From NCBI GenBank assembly GCA_015689685.1, contig WVSL01000023.1, positions 1 through 51,370 on the forward strand: DNA of 51,370 bases, in the 5' to 3' direction. Each line of letters starts with the position of its first letter. Positions within the stretch are counted from its first letter, which is position 1. Source of the DNA: Rhodobacterales bacterium HKCCE2091. GTDB lineage: Bacteria; Pseudomonadota; Alphaproteobacteria; Rhodobacterales; Rhodobacteraceae. A program made the translations under genes and the position numbers. This document shows positions 24,980 to 33,938 of the stretch, in pieces. The notes below the pieces were generated by a model. It was not told the DNA's origin and searched no databases. It saw nothing but the letters and a program-made list of their open reading frames with translations.

Positions 24980-25543
24980 TCAGGCGCGTTCGTAGTATTC
25001 CATCGTTTCTGTGTTCACGACGATGTCCTCGTCCGGTCCGACGAAGGGCGGCACCATGACCTTCACGCCGTTGTCGAGGATCGCGGGCTTGAAACTGTTC
25101 GCCGCGGTCTGGCCCTTCACCACCGGCTCGGTCTCCACGACCTTGCAGGTCACCTTCTGTGGCAGGGTCGCGTTCAGCGCCTCGGTGTCGTGGAACTCCA
25201 CCACGATGGTCATGCCGTCCTGCAGGAACGGCCGCCGCTCGCCGAGCAGTTCGGCGGGAAGCTCGATCTGCTCGTAGGTCTCGGCGTCCATGAACACGAG
25301 CATCCCGTCGGTCTCGTAGAGGAACTGCTGGTCCTTCTGTTCCAGCCGCACCCGTTCGACCTTGTCGGCGGACCGGAAGCGTTCGTTCAGCTTCGACCCG
25401 TTGCGGAGGTTGCGAAGCTCCACCTGCGCGAAAGCGCCGCCCTTGCCGGGCTTGACGTGATCGACCTTGACGGCGGCCCATAGTCCACCGTTATGTTCCA
25501 GCACGTTACCCGGCCGGATCTCGTTGCCGTTGATCTTGGGCAT
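24980..25543 (-). CDS. efp: Elongation factor P
   Basis: Translation factor relieving ribosome stalling at polyproline stretches, 187 residues, exactly the usual length. [22 protein letters not shown] starts domain I. The modifiable lysine is at the tip of [13 protein letters not shown]. The terminal domain ends with [14 protein letters not shown]. The start at 25543 follows GGAGGGCAATGTC; the frame extends upstream but without a ribosome site. No epmA/epmB is in the window. Confidence 0.97.
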   Translation of the reverse strand: MPKINGNEIRPGNVLEHNGGLWAAVKVDHVKPGKGGAFAQVELRNLRNGSKLNERFRSADKVERVRLEQKDQQFLYETDGMLVFMDAETYEQIELPAELLGERRPFLQDGMTIVVEFHDTEALNATLPQKVTCKVVETEPVVKGQTAANSFKPAILDNGVKVMVPPFVGPDEDIVVNTETMEYYERA

Positions 25544-25752
25544 GACATTGCCCTCCGCCCTTGAGAAGAATTTGGAGCGTCCTATATCTGGCGCTTCGGG
25601 GGCAGGCAATACACCGGTTCCGGTGTGAGTATCCGGTTAGCCATGTCTCCGGAGCATGGCAGGCATGTCGAAAACACATCACAGAATCGCACGAATTCTG
25701 GGCATAACGGGCGGCACGCCAAAAAACGCAAGAGCAAAAAAAGGACGACGAA

Positions 25753-26070
25753 ATGCGAGATTTCGTTGACGGCACGGCCTTCAACTTCGAACAGGGACAA
25801 CGTTCGCGGAAGCTCTTCGCGGCGGTGGTTCTCGCTGCGCTGGACGATGCCATTGCGGACGACAAGAAGTATGGCAACGGTCCTGACCAGATCGCCCGTT
25901 GGGCACGCTCGCGGGACGGGCGCGAAGTTCTGAGCTGCGCCGGCATCGATCCGAACGAGCGCGTCGTGGAAGGCCTGATGAAGTTCGTCGCCAACGGCGT
26001 CCGGACCTCGGTGGCGCTGAGCCGCGAGGAAAGCGAACGCCGGCTGCAGGCGGAGGCGGAAGCCGCCTGA
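25753..26070 (+). CDS. DUF6280 family protein
   Basis: 105-residue soluble protein that I recognise as a small conserved family of Rhodobacterales. The block DDAIADDKKYGNGPDQIARWARSRDGREVLSCAGIDP is strikingly conserved in memory of homologues. Predicted mostly helical with no TM. It starts after AAGGACGACGAA, and the 209 bp upstream, shared divergently with efp, is AT-richer than average (A-runs at 25728-25741). It ends before a strong hairpin terminator, so it is monocistronic. Function unknown. Confidence 0.8.
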   Translation: MRDFVDGTAFNFEQGQRSRKLFAAVVLAALDDAIADDKKYGNGPDQIARWARSRDGREVLSCAGIDPNERVVEGLMKFVANGVRTSVALSREESERRLQAEAEAA

Positions 26071-26097
26071 CGCGACTTCGACAGGTCGGATCATCGG

Positions 26098-26124
26098 AAG
26101 CGCGCCCCTGAGGGCGCGCTTTCG
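26098..26124 (+). terminator. Rho-independent terminator after DUF6280
   Basis: AAGCGCGCCC (26098-26107), loop CTGA, GGGCGCGCTT (26112-26121), then TCGGTTTGT. The 10-bp stem is perfect and partly followed by T residues; it lies 28 bp after the stop codon. Confidence 0.8.
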
Positions 26125-26353
26125 GTTTGTAGGGGTGGGTCTGGCCGCCCGATCAGTCATGTGCGGCCCGCGACGCGCCAGCCGCTAATCCTGACCTCGT
26201 GAGACGAAACCGCTGTCGCCCGACGGTCGGATCGCCGCGCCGCTGCATACTGATGCCGATGCGCCAATTGGCAACGTCCCCCGCGGCTACGCCCGTTCGC
26301 GCCTCCAAAGCTCCGCCGGACCATTCGCCGCCCGCAGCCGGACCGTCCGGCGA

Positions 26354-27049
26354 CTACCCGTGGAACGCCTCCGCCAGCGCCTCGCGGGTCATCGCGGGCT
26401 TTCTGCCCTCGAAGCTCACCGCGCCGCGGGTCAGGACGTAGAACCGGTCGCCGAGGTCGTAGGCGAAGTCAAAATACTGCTCCACCAGAAGGATCGCGAG
26501 GCCGCGGTCGTCGCGGAGGTGGCGGATCACCTCTCCGATCATCTGGATGATGTTGGGCTGGATGCCCTCGGTCGGCTCGTCCATCAGCAACAGCTTCGGC
26601 TTCGTCACCAGCGCGCGGCCGATGGCGAGTTGCTGCTGCTGTCCGCCCGACAGGTCGCCGCCGCGACGGTTCTGCATCTGCTTCAGGACCGGGAACAACT
26701 CGTAGATCTCGTCCGGCACCACGCGTTCGCCGCGCGGCAGGCTGGCCAGCCCGGTTTCCAGGTTCTCGCGCACGGTCAGAAGCGGAAAGACCATCCGCCC
26801 CTGCGGCACGTAGCCGATGCCGTGCTTGGCCAGCGCGTAGGGCGGCAGGATCGGCAGTTCCTCCCCGTCCAGCACCACCTTGCCGCCGGACCGGGCATGG
26901 GTCCCGGAAATCGCCTTCATGAGGGAGGTCTTGCCGACCCCGTTCGTGCCCATCAGGCAGGTCACCTCGCCGCGGGAGACATGGATCGACACCCCCTGGA
27001 GGATCTGGCTGCCGCCGTAGTGAAGGGTGAGATCGGTTACGTCGAGCAT
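26354..27049 (-). CDS. urtE: Urea ABC transporter ATP-binding protein UrtE
   Basis: Cytoplasmic ATPase of the high-affinity urea importer, 231 residues. Walker A GTNGVGKT at about 33-40, signature LSGGQQQQLAIGRAL, Walker B LLLMDEPTEGIQPNIIQMIGEVI. The phrase EPTEGIQP and GIGYVPQGRMVFPLLTVRENL are typical of UrtE/LivF. Last gene of the urt operon, 3 bp after urtD. The 223 bp between it and the DUF6280 terminator carries no recognisable gene. Confidence 0.95.
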   Translation of the reverse strand: MLDVTDLTLHYGGSQILQGVSIHVSRGEVTCLMGTNGVGKTSLMKAISGTHARSGGKVVLDGEELPILPPYALAKHGIGYVPQGRMVFPLLTVRENLETGLASLPRGERVVPDEIYELFPVLKQMQNRRGGDLSGGQQQQLAIGRALVTKPKLLLMDEPTEGIQPNIIQMIGEVIRHLRDDRGLAILLVEQYFDFAYDLGDRFYVLTRGAVSFEGRKPAMTREALAEAFHG

Positions 27050-27052
27050 GTC

Positions 27053-27793
27053 TTAGCGCCCCAGATAGACGTCGATGACTTCCTGGTTCGCCATCACGTG
27101 GTCGAGCGAGCCTTCGGCCAGCACGGAGCCCTCGTGCAACACCGTCACCCGGCAGTTCAGTCGGCGCACGAAATCCATGTCGTGTTCCACCACCACCACC
27201 GCCTTGGTCTTCGCGGCGTTCACGAGGATGTCGGTGGTGTGTTCGCGTTCCTCGGTCGACATGCCGGCGGCGGGTTCGTCCACCAGCAGCAGGCGCGGTT
27301 CCTGCGCCAGCAGCATGCCGATCTCCAGCCATTGCTTCTGGCCGTGGCTGAGGATGCCGGCGGTGGTCGACAGGTGATCCAGAAGCCCGATCTCGGTGGC
27401 GAGTTCCTCGATCCGGGCGCTGTCGGCGTCGGACCCGCGATAGGTCAGCGCGGCCCACGGCGTCCGGTCCTTCTTCAGCGCGACCATCAGGTTGTCGCGG
27501 ACGCTCTGGTCTTCGAACACGGTCGGGCGCTGGAACTTGCGGCCCACGCCGGCCTGCGCGATCTGCGCCTCGGACATGCGCAGGAGCGACCGGTTCTCCT
27601 CGCCCCACAGCACCTCGCCCTCGTCGGGGCGGGTCTTGCCGGTGATGATGTCCATGAACGTGGTCTTGCCGGCCCCGTTCGGGCCGATCACCGCGCGCAT
27701 CTCGGGCTCACCAATGGAGAAGGACAGGTTGTTGATCGCCTTGAACCCGTCGAACGAGACCGAGACGCCGTTCACTTCCAGAAGCGCGCTCAT
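27053..27793 (-). CDS. urtD: Urea ABC transporter ATP-binding protein UrtD
   Basis: Partner ATPase of the urea importer, 246 residues. Walker A GPNGAGKT and TTFMDIITGKTRPDEGEVLW are the UrtD-typical first half. AGILSHGQKQWLEIGMLL is the signature, where SHGQKQ replaces LSGGQ as in UrtD, and Walker B is LLLVDEPAAGMSTEERE. The start at 27793 overlaps the urtC stop (ATGA). The open frame continues upstream antisense-free inside urtC but without a ribosome site. Confidence 0.95.
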   Translation of the reverse strand: MSALLEVNGVSVSFDGFKAINNLSFSIGEPEMRAVIGPNGAGKTTFMDIITGKTRPDEGEVLWGEENRSLLRMSEAQIAQAGVGRKFQRPTVFEDQSVRDNLMVALKKDRTPWAALTYRGSDADSARIEELATEIGLLDHLSTTAGILSHGQKQWLEIGMLLAQEPRLLLVDEPAAGMSTEEREHTTDILVNAAKTKAVVVVEHDMDFVRRLNCRVTVLHEGSVLAEGSLDHVMANQEVIDVYLGR

Positions 27794-28932
27794 TTCCGCA
27801 CCAGCTTGTCGAACAGTCCGGCGATGCCGTTCGGCGCGAAGAGCGTGATAAGGACGAAGCCGAGGCCGAGCAGCACCGGCCACCAGTCGATCCACTGGAT
27901 CGTGAAGATGCCGAGGTTCACGTCGGGCGCGCGGCCGCCGGTGAAGTAGGTCGACAGGAGCGACACCAGCGCCGCACCGATGACCGCCCCGTAGAGCCGG
28001 CCGCGCCCGCCGATGGCGACCCAGACGGCCAGGTAGATCGACGCGATCGGCGCGATCTCGTCGGGGTTGATGATGCCCGCCTGCGGGTAGAACAGCGCCC
28101 CGGCGATACCGCAGATCACCGCGCTGAGGACGAAGACGAACAGCTTGTAGCCTTCGACCGAGTAGCCGAGGAAACGTACCCGCTGTTCGTCGTCGCGGAT
28201 GCCGCGCACGACGTTGCCGAACTTGCCCGACACGACCCAGGCCGACCCGACATAGCCGAGCGCCAGCGCCAGCGCCGAGGCCCAGAAGAACCAGATCGAC
28301 AGGTAGCTCTGCCCGGCGCTAACGCCGGGGATGTTCTGCAGGCCGGACAGCCCGTTGTTCCCGCGCAGGCCGGTGTCGTTCTGGAACAGGTAGAGCGACA
28401 GGGCGAGGGTCATCGCCTGGGTCAGGATCGACAGGTAGACGCCCGTAACGCGCGAGCGGAAGGCGAGCCAGCCGAAGACGAGCGCGAGCAGGCCGGGGAT
28501 CAGCACCACCAGCAGCAGCGACAGGAACAGGCTGTCGGACACCGCCCACATCCAGGGCCAGTCCTCCGCGCCGACGACCGAGAAGATCTGGAGCGCGGTG
28601 CCCTGGCTGATCTCGGCCTCGGTCGGCGGGATCACGTTGTTGGCCATGTTGGCGCGGACCACGGCCTCGGTCCGCGCGGTCATCAGCCACATGCCGACCA
28701 TGTAGCCGCCGAGCCCGAAGAACGCGAAGTGCCCGAGCGAAAGGATGCCGCAATAGCCCCAGACGAGGTCCATCGCCAGCGCCGCGAGGCAGAGGCAGAG
28801 CGTCATGCCAAGGACCTTGGTGAAGGACACCGAGATCCCGCCGGTGCCGTAGGCCTGGCTCAGGATCGTGACGCCGAGCACGACGGCGAACAGGACGGCC
28901 AGGAAGTAGGGAACGGTCTTCATCGCGCGCAT
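27790..28932 (-). CDS. urtC: Urea ABC transporter permease UrtC
   Basis: Inner-membrane permease of the LivM type, 380 residues, about 9-10 TM helices. LVWGYCGILSLGHFAFFGLGGYMVGMWLM is the conserved first region. SILTQAMTLALSLYLFQNDTGLRGNNGLSGL and the EAA-like loop VRGIRDDEQRVRFLGYSVEGYKL are typical of UrtC. Starts 3 bp after the urtB stop. ATG 28932 adds MRA before MKTVPYFL; either Met is possible. Confidence 0.94.
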   Translation of the reverse strand: MRAMKTVPYFLAVLFAVVLGVTILSQAYGTGGISVSFTKVLGMTLCLCLAALAMDLVWGYCGILSLGHFAFFGLGGYMVGMWLMTARTEAVVRANMANNVIPPTEAEISQGTALQIFSVVGAEDWPWMWAVSDSLFLSLLLVVLIPGLLALVFGWLAFRSRVTGVYLSILTQAMTLALSLYLFQNDTGLRGNNGLSGLQNIPGVSAGQSYLSIWFFWASALALALGYVGSAWVVSGKFGNVVRGIRDDEQRVRFLGYSVEGYKLFVFVLSAVICGIAGALFYPQAGIINPDEIAPIASIYLAVWVAIGGRGRLYGAVIGAALVSLLSTYFTGGRAPDVNLGIFTIQWIDWWPVLLGLGFVLITLFAPNGIAGLFDKLVRK

Positions 28933-28935
28933 GGC

Positions 28936-30894
28936 TCAGTCCCCCGCCGCGCGGCCGCGGAGCGCGATGATGCCCCTTGGCCGGAACTGGATGAACAGGA
29001 TCACGAACAGGATCATGTAGGTCTGCGCCGCCAGCGTGTTCGACGGGTTCATCCACTCGATCCCCTTCTGGAGGAAACCGATCAGCGCCGCGCCCGCGAG
29101 CGTGCCGAAGATGTTGCCGACACCGCCGACGACCACGGTCATGAAGCTCTGGACGATGTAGTTGGAGCCGAGATCGGGCACGACCTGCGCGAAGAGGCCG
29201 ATAGCCACCCCCGCGACGCCCGCGATGCCGGAGCCGAGGCCGAAGGTCAGCATGTTGATCCGGTCGGGGTTGATGCCCATGGCGCTCGCCATCGCCGGGT
29301 TCTGGGTGACGGCGCGCACTTCGAGCCCGAGCCGGGTCTTGTTCAGGATCAGCCAGAGCGCGACGAAGAAGATCACGCCGAGCAGGAAGATCGCGATCCG
29401 GATCGAGCTGATCGAGACCACGTCGTTGAACTCGACCGATCCGGCCAACCAGTCCGGCGGCGACAGCGGGCGCGACAGGGTGCCGAAGATCTGGCGCACG
29501 ATCTGCTGGATCGCGATGGAGATCCCGAAGGTGGCGAGCAGGGTTTCCAGCGGCCGGTGATAGAGCCAGCGGATCACCAGCCGTTCCATCGCGACCCCGG
29601 CCACGAAGGTCACGGCGAAGGCGAGCGGGATGGCGATGGCGATGGAGGCGGTATCGTTCGGCACGATCGACTGCACCACGAAGCCGGTATAGGCGCCGAG
29701 CATGATGAACTCGCCGTGGGCCATGTTGATGACCCCCATGACGCCGAAGGTGATCGCCAGCCCGATCGCGGCGAGGAAGTAGATCGACGCGAGCGACAGC
29801 GCGTCGAGCGACAGGTCGAGGAAGTTGTAGAGCGCGACGGAGCCCTCGATGCTGGCGAGCGCGCTTTCGGCGGCGTCCGTCACGGCGACGGAGCTTTCGC
29901 GGTATTCCTCGTAGAAGGCGTAGCCCGCGACGATCTCCGCGATCTCGGCCTCGGTCGAACCGGCCTCCGCCGCGCCCGAGGCGATCAGCGCGTCGTAGGC
30001 GCGTTCGCGCGCGGCCTCGGTGTTGAGCTGCGCGAGGGGGATGCCGCCGACGCGGCCGTCGACGATGTTGGCTTCGAGCGTGTCGAGCCGCTCCTCGTCG
30101 GTGATGAGCGGCGGGGCGAGCTCGGCGGCGACCAGCATCTCGTAGGCATCGGCCAGCGGCAGGTCGTCGGAGCCGGGTTCGAGCTCCCGCGCGATGTTGG
30201 CGTCCTCGGGCATGGTCTCGGCGACCTCGGTCCGGGTCGCCAAGAGCGGGTTCAGCACGGCGCGGGCCTCGATCGAGATGTTGCCGCGAAGCGTGTCGAT
30301 GGCGGCCACGCGCGCCTCGTCGCTGTCGGCGAAGGCGATGGTCAGCTTGGTCAGCAGCGCGGAGGCCGCGTTGCGGACGTCCTCGTCCTCCTCGGTCTCC
30401 AGCAGCTCGCGGATCAGCGGCAGGTGTTCTTCCTCGGGGTCGCGGTCGATGGCCCGGAGCGCGGTGCGGCGCACGCGCGGCTCGTCCGCGTTCAACTGGA
30501 ACTGCACGAGGGCGGAGCCGATGACGGTCTGCACCCCGCGGTTCGGGCGAAGCTGGTCGATCTCGCGCGATCCGGAGGTGCCTGCGACCTCGCCGGTGTC
30601 GATGTCGATCAGGGTCAGCTCGTCCGCGTCCGGGTCCTCGACGTAGTAGAACAGCCCGTCGCTCTCGCGGAAATACAGTTCCCGGTCCTGCCAGACCGAC
30701 AGGAACTCGGGCACGTTCGGCAACTCGCTTTCGACCAGCCGTTCCAGCACCTCGCCCACGGTCCGGCGCGAGGCGTCGGTCACCAGCTCCGGGTCTTCCT
30801 GGAGGATGTCCTGGAGCGTCTGGGCCCGCAGGCCCGAAGGCACGGCGCAAAGCAGCAATACGCCCGCGAGGGCGAGAAGAATCCGTTTCATCAT
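28936..30894 (-). CDS. urtB: Urea ABC transporter permease UrtB with long N-terminal periplasmic region
   Basis: LivH-type permease of 652 residues. The signal-like start KRILLALAGVLLLCAVPSG leads into about 300 extracytoplasmic residues with helical repeat character (LRAIDRDPEEEHLPLIRELL, VRNAASALLTKLTIAFAD), reminiscent of HEAT-like repeats. The permease core begins at about residue 365 with IYFLAAIGLAITFGVMGVINMAHGEFIMLGAY, the canonical UrtB/LivH opening. VTQNPAMASAMGINPDRIN is the EAA-type loop. Met at 30894 is chosen because the hydrophobic start follows; a slightly longer frame exists. Confidence 0.93.
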   Translation of the reverse strand: MMKRILLALAGVLLLCAVPSGLRAQTLQDILQEDPELVTDASRRTVGEVLERLVESELPNVPEFLSVWQDRELYFRESDGLFYYVEDPDADELTLIDIDTGEVAGTSGSREIDQLRPNRGVQTVIGSALVQFQLNADEPRVRRTALRAIDRDPEEEHLPLIRELLETEEDEDVRNAASALLTKLTIAFADSDEARVAAIDTLRGNISIEARAVLNPLLATRTEVAETMPEDANIARELEPGSDDLPLADAYEMLVAAELAPPLITDEERLDTLEANIVDGRVGGIPLAQLNTEAARERAYDALIASGAAEAGSTEAEIAEIVAGYAFYEEYRESSVAVTDAAESALASIEGSVALYNFLDLSLDALSLASIYFLAAIGLAITFGVMGVINMAHGEFIMLGAYTGFVVQSIVPNDTASIAIAIPLAFAVTFVAGVAMERLVIRWLYHRPLETLLATFGISIAIQQIVRQIFGTLSRPLSPPDWLAGSVEFNDVVSISSIRIAIFLLGVIFFVALWLILNKTRLGLEVRAVTQNPAMASAMGINPDRINMLTFGLGSGIAGVAGVAIGLFAQVVPDLGSNYIVQSFMTVVVGGVGNIFGTLAGAALIGFLQKGIEWMNPSNTLAAQTYMILFVILFIQFRPRGIIALRGRAAGD

Positions 30895-30924
30895 GTCAGT
30901 GGTCGCCCGCACCCCGGTAAAGGC

Positions 30925-30946
30925 GGGGCGGCCCGAAGGCCGCCCC
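30925..30946 (-). other. Intercistronic hairpin between urtA and urtB
   Basis: GGGGCGGCC (30925-30933), loop CGAA, GGCCGCCCC (30938-30946): a perfect 9-bp stem, 11 bp after the urtA stop and without a T-run. It is placed exactly like the hairpin after phnD and probably gives higher urtA than urtB expression. Confidence 0.6.
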
Positions 30947-30957
30947 CACCATCGTCG

Positions 30958-32223
30958 TCAGTAGTTCGATTCGAGCTGCACGCAGGTCTCGGTATCGGTG
31001 TTGTACATGCCGCAGCCGAGCCCCGGCCAATCCGAGGTCAGGATGGCCGATTCAGGCAGGTAGTCGGTCCAGGCGTCGCCCGGCACCGGGTCGGTCTGGC
31101 TGATGATGTCGAACTGGCCGTCCGCGCGGATCTCGCCGATCAGCACGGGCTTGGTCAGGTGGTGGTTCGGCAGCATCTCGGCCATGCCCCCGGTCAGGTT
31201 CGGGAAGGTCTGGCCGGGCAGGGCGGCGATCACCGCGTCCGCGTCGGTCGTGCCGGCGGCCTCGACCGCCTGGACCCACATGTTGAAGCCGATGTAGTGG
31301 GCTTCCATCGGGTCGTTGGTGACGCGGGTGTCGTCGCCGGTGAACGCGTGCCATGCCTCGATGAACGCCTCGTTCTCGGGCGTGTCGGCGGACATGAAGT
31401 AGTTCCACGCGGCCAGGTGGCCTTCGAGCGGCTCGGTGTCGAGACCGGACAGTTCCTCCTCACCGACCGAGAACGCGACGACGGGGATGTCGTCGGCGGT
31501 CACGCCCTGCGCGGCGAGTTCGGTGTAGAAGCCCACGTTTGCGGAGCCGTTGATCGTGGAGATGACGCCGACCTGGTCGCCCGACTCACCGAGTGCCACG
31601 ACGTCCGACACGATCGAGGACCAGTCGGAATGGCCGAACGGGGTGTAGTTGACGAAGATGTTCTCCTGCGGGATGCCGGCATCCAGGAGGTAGGCTTCGA
31701 GGATGCGGTTGGTGGTCCGCGGGTAGACGTAGTCGGTACCGAGAAGCGCGAAGCTCTCGACGCCGAGCTCTTCCAGGAAGTAGTCCACCGCCGGGATCGC
31801 CTGCTGGTTCGGCGCGGCGCCGGTGTAGAACACGTTGTAGGAGCTTTCCTCGCCCTCGTACTGGACCGGGTAGAACACGACCGCGTTCAGTTCCTCGGCC
31901 ACGGGCAGGATCGACTTGCGGCTTGCGGAGGTCCAGCAGCAGAACACCACGTCGACTTCCTCGACCGTGATCAGGTCGCGCATCCGTTCGGCGAAGGTCG
32001 GCCAGTCCGACGCGCCGTCGACGACCACCGGGACCAGTTCCTCGCCGAGCACGCCGCCGGCCTCGTTCTGCTGTTCGATCAGCATCAGCATGACGTCGCG
32101 CAGCGTGCTTTCGGAGATGGCCATGTCGCCGGTCACCGAATGCAGGATCCCGACACGGATCTCCGCCGTTGCCGCGGTGGCGGTAGCAAGCGCCATCGCG
32201 CTGCCGAGAAGTAGCTTTTTCAT
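30958..32223 (-). CDS. urtA: Urea ABC transporter substrate-binding protein UrtA
   Basis: Periplasmic urea-binding protein, 421 residues. The signal peptide KKLLLGSAMALATATAATA is followed by EIRVGILHSVTGDMAISE. The family signatures VVFCCWTSASRKSILPV, LFYPVQYEGEE-like (here VVFYPVQYEGEESSYNV), LLGTDYVYPRTTN and the NDPMEAHYIGFNMW block are all present. Met at 32223 is selected since GGGGGA then stands 4-5 nt upstream; the adjacent Met at 32226 is possible. First gene of urtABCDE, divergent from a LysR-type gene 130 bp away. Confidence 0.96.
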   Translation of the reverse strand: MKKLLLGSAMALATATAATAEIRVGILHSVTGDMAISESTLRDVMLMLIEQQNEAGGVLGEELVPVVVDGASDWPTFAERMRDLITVEEVDVVFCCWTSASRKSILPVAEELNAVVFYPVQYEGEESSYNVFYTGAAPNQQAIPAVDYFLEELGVESFALLGTDYVYPRTTNRILEAYLLDAGIPQENIFVNYTPFGHSDWSSIVSDVVALGESGDQVGVISTINGSANVGFYTELAAQGVTADDIPVVAFSVGEEELSGLDTEPLEGHLAAWNYFMSADTPENEAFIEAWHAFTGDDTRVTNDPMEAHYIGFNMWVQAVEAAGTTDADAVIAALPGQTFPNLTGGMAEMLPNHHLTKPVLIGEIRADGQFDIISQTDPVPGDAWTDYLPESAILTSDWPGLGCGMYNTDTETCVQLESNY

Positions 32224-32327
32224 CATTCCCCCATACTTGAAGATTGGATCAGGCAGCGATGCTGCGACCGCGAAGGATACTTCACGGTTTCCAGTGTCCT
32301 TGTCTGCCGCTAAATTCTCACCGGCAT

Positions 32328-32344
32328 GGTGCGTTTTCTGCACC
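32328..32344. promoter_or_regulatory. LysR-type operator candidate in the urtA-lysR divergent region
   Basis: GGTGC, 7 nt, GCACC forms a perfect palindrome that fits the T-N11-A rule of LysR-type regulators. It lies 10-26 bp before the regulator ATG and about 105 bp from urtA, so autorepression and regulation of urt are plausible. The order GGTGC then GCACC is the inverse of an NtrC site. Confidence 0.45.
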
Positions 32345-32353
32345 GGGGGACAG

Positions 32354-33220
32354 ATGCGGCATCTCAAGATCTACCGCGCGATCCGGGCGATCCATCGCTC
32401 GGGCTCGATCCGCAAGGCGGCGGCGGATCTCGCGTTGTCGCCGTCCGCGCTGAACCGCGCGGTACAGGGGTTCGAGGCCGAACTGGGCGGCCCCGTCTTC
32501 GAACGGCTTCCGGCGGGCGTGCGCCTGTCGCGGCTCGGCGAACTCCTGATGCCCCTCATTGACGCCCATCTGTCACAGGTTGATGAATTCCGCGTTCTCG
32601 TGACCGAGATGCAGGACGGCGCCATCGGCGAATTGCGCCTGTCGCTCGCCAGCGACCTTCCGGCCGGGCGCTGCCAGGCCGCGCTGGCCGAGTTCCGGGC
32701 GCGCCATCCACGGGTCGAGGTCACGGCGATCACGTCCGACACCGCCGGCCCGCTCCTGTCCCGGCAGGTCGATCTCGCGATTCTCAGCCACCCCGAAACC
32801 GACGACCGGGTCGAGGTCGCCGTGTCGCGGCGGAGCCCGCTGGTTGCGCGGGTGGCGGGCCGCGCCGGTCCGGTTCCGGATGCCGCCCGGCTGACCGACT
32901 TCATCGGCCGGCCCTGGCTCGCCCCGCCGCCGGGCACCGGCACGCGGATCGCGCTGGCTCATCTTTCCCGGCGGCTCAGGCTCGACGCGCAGCGGGTCAC
33001 CAGCGTCCCGGGGTTGTGGCCGGTCCTGACCCCGGGGCCTGAGGGCGACGTCCAGTTCCTGCCCGCCCACGGCCTGCCGGACCCCTCGGCCGACCGCGCC
33101 GCGACTCACGTCCCGGTCATCGGCGGCGAGGTGCAGCTCGCGGCGCTGGTCCGGGCGGGCGAGCCGCTCGCCATCGCCCCGCGCCGCTACCTCGCGCTCC
33201 TGGAACGCTACTGGGACTGA
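32354..33220 (+). CDS. LysR family transcriptional regulator
   Basis: 288-residue regulator. The N-terminal winged HTH MRHLKIYRAIRAIHRSGSIRKAAADLALSPS-type sequence (residues 1-60) includes SALNRAVQGFEAELGGPVFERL, where the wing and dimer helix begin. A periplasmic-binding-like effector domain follows (IGELRLSLASDLPAG to RYLALLERYWD). The Shine-Dalgarno GGGGGACAG is just upstream. Divergent orientation suggests control of urtABCDE, although urt genes are more often under NtrC, so the true target is not settled. Confidence 0.88.
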   Translation: MRHLKIYRAIRAIHRSGSIRKAAADLALSPSALNRAVQGFEAELGGPVFERLPAGVRLSRLGELLMPLIDAHLSQVDEFRVLVTEMQDGAIGELRLSLASDLPAGRCQAALAEFRARHPRVEVTAITSDTAGPLLSRQVDLAILSHPETDDRVEVAVSRRSPLVARVAGRAGPVPDAARLTDFIGRPWLAPPPGTGTRIALAHLSRRLRLDAQRVTSVPGLWPVLTPGPEGDVQFLPAHGLPDPSADRAATHVPVIGGEVQLAALVRAGEPLAIAPRRYLALLERYWD

Positions 33221-33253
33221 TCGCCCCGCGCGGACCTGCGCGTGTCAGGGGAA

Positions 33254-33338
33254 TGGTGGCCGCTGCGGGGGTCGAACCCGCACGCCCGAAGGCCTCGGAT
33301 TTTAAGTCCGGTCTGTCTACCAGTTCCAGCAAGCGGCC
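33254..33338 (-). tRNA. tRNA-Leu (UAA)
   Basis: 85 nt on the minus strand, including encoded CCA. The acceptor stem GGCCGCT pairs with AGCGGCC, discriminator A. The anticodon loop CTTAAAA on the stem CCGGA/TCCG gives TAA (UAA). A long variable arm GGCCTTCGGGC, expected for leucine, is present, and the T arm is GCGGGTTCGACCCCCGC. Confidence 0.97.
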
Positions 33339-33386
33339 AGTGGGCTGCAGGAATACCCCCTGCCGCGTCGCCCGTCGAGTGGGGCC

Positions 33387-33926
33387 TCAATCGCCTTCGA
33401 AAGCGCAGAGCGTGTGGATCTCGAAGCCCATACCCTCGAGCTTCGCGCGCCCGCCGAGATCCGGCAGGTCGATCACGAAGGCGGTGCCGACAACTTCGGC
33501 GCCGAGCCGTTCGATCAGCCGGATACCCGCCGCCGCCGTCCCGCCGGTAGCGAGAAGGTCGTCGACAAGCAGGACACGCGCGCCCGCCTCGATCGCGTCG
33601 TCGTGGACCTCGACCGTCGCCGCGCCGTATTCCAGTTCGTAATCCTCCGCGATGGTCGGACCCGGCAGCTTGCCCTTCTTGCGGATCGGCACGAACCCCT
33701 TGCCGAGCTGGTGCGCGATGGCGCCGCCGAGGATGAAGCCCCGCGCCTCCAGCCCCGCCACCTGGTCGATCCGGGCTCCGACATAGGGCGCGAGCAGCTG
33801 GTCCACCGCCAGCCGGAACCCGCGCGGGTCGTTGAACAGCGTGGTCACGTCGCGGAACATGATCCCGGGCTTGGGGAAGTCGGGGATCGTGCGGATGTAG
33901 TCCTCGACCCGTTTGCCGTTCAGCAT
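33387..33926 (-). CDS. apt: Adenine phosphoribosyltransferase
   Basis: Salvages adenine with PRPP to AMP, 179 residues, normal length. [27 protein letters not shown] is the Apt N-terminus, [18 protein letters not shown] holds the hood region, and [18 protein letters not shown] is the PRPP-binding loop. In E. coli the adenine released by C-P lyase is recycled by such an enzyme, but Apt is general and not specifically linked to the phn genes here. The next gene upstream (DUF2927) is 12 bp away, so they may be co-transcribed. Confidence 0.97.
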   Translation of the reverse strand: MLNGKRVEDYIRTIPDFPKPGIMFRDVTTLFNDPRGFRLAVDQLLAPYVGARIDQVAGLEARGFILGGAIAHQLGKGFVPIRKKGKLPGPTIAEDYELEYGAATVEVHDDAIEAGARVLLVDDLLATGGTAAAGIRLIERLGAEVVGTAFVIDLPDLGGRAKLEGMGFEIHTLCAFEGD

Positions 33927-33938
33927 GTGCGTGTCCTC

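Noticed and set aside
32328-32344. NtrC-binding site upstream of urtA
   Set aside because: NtrC sites read GCACC-N5-GGTGC. Here the half-sites are in the opposite order (GGTGC...GCACC) with 7 nt between, which fits a LysR site better.
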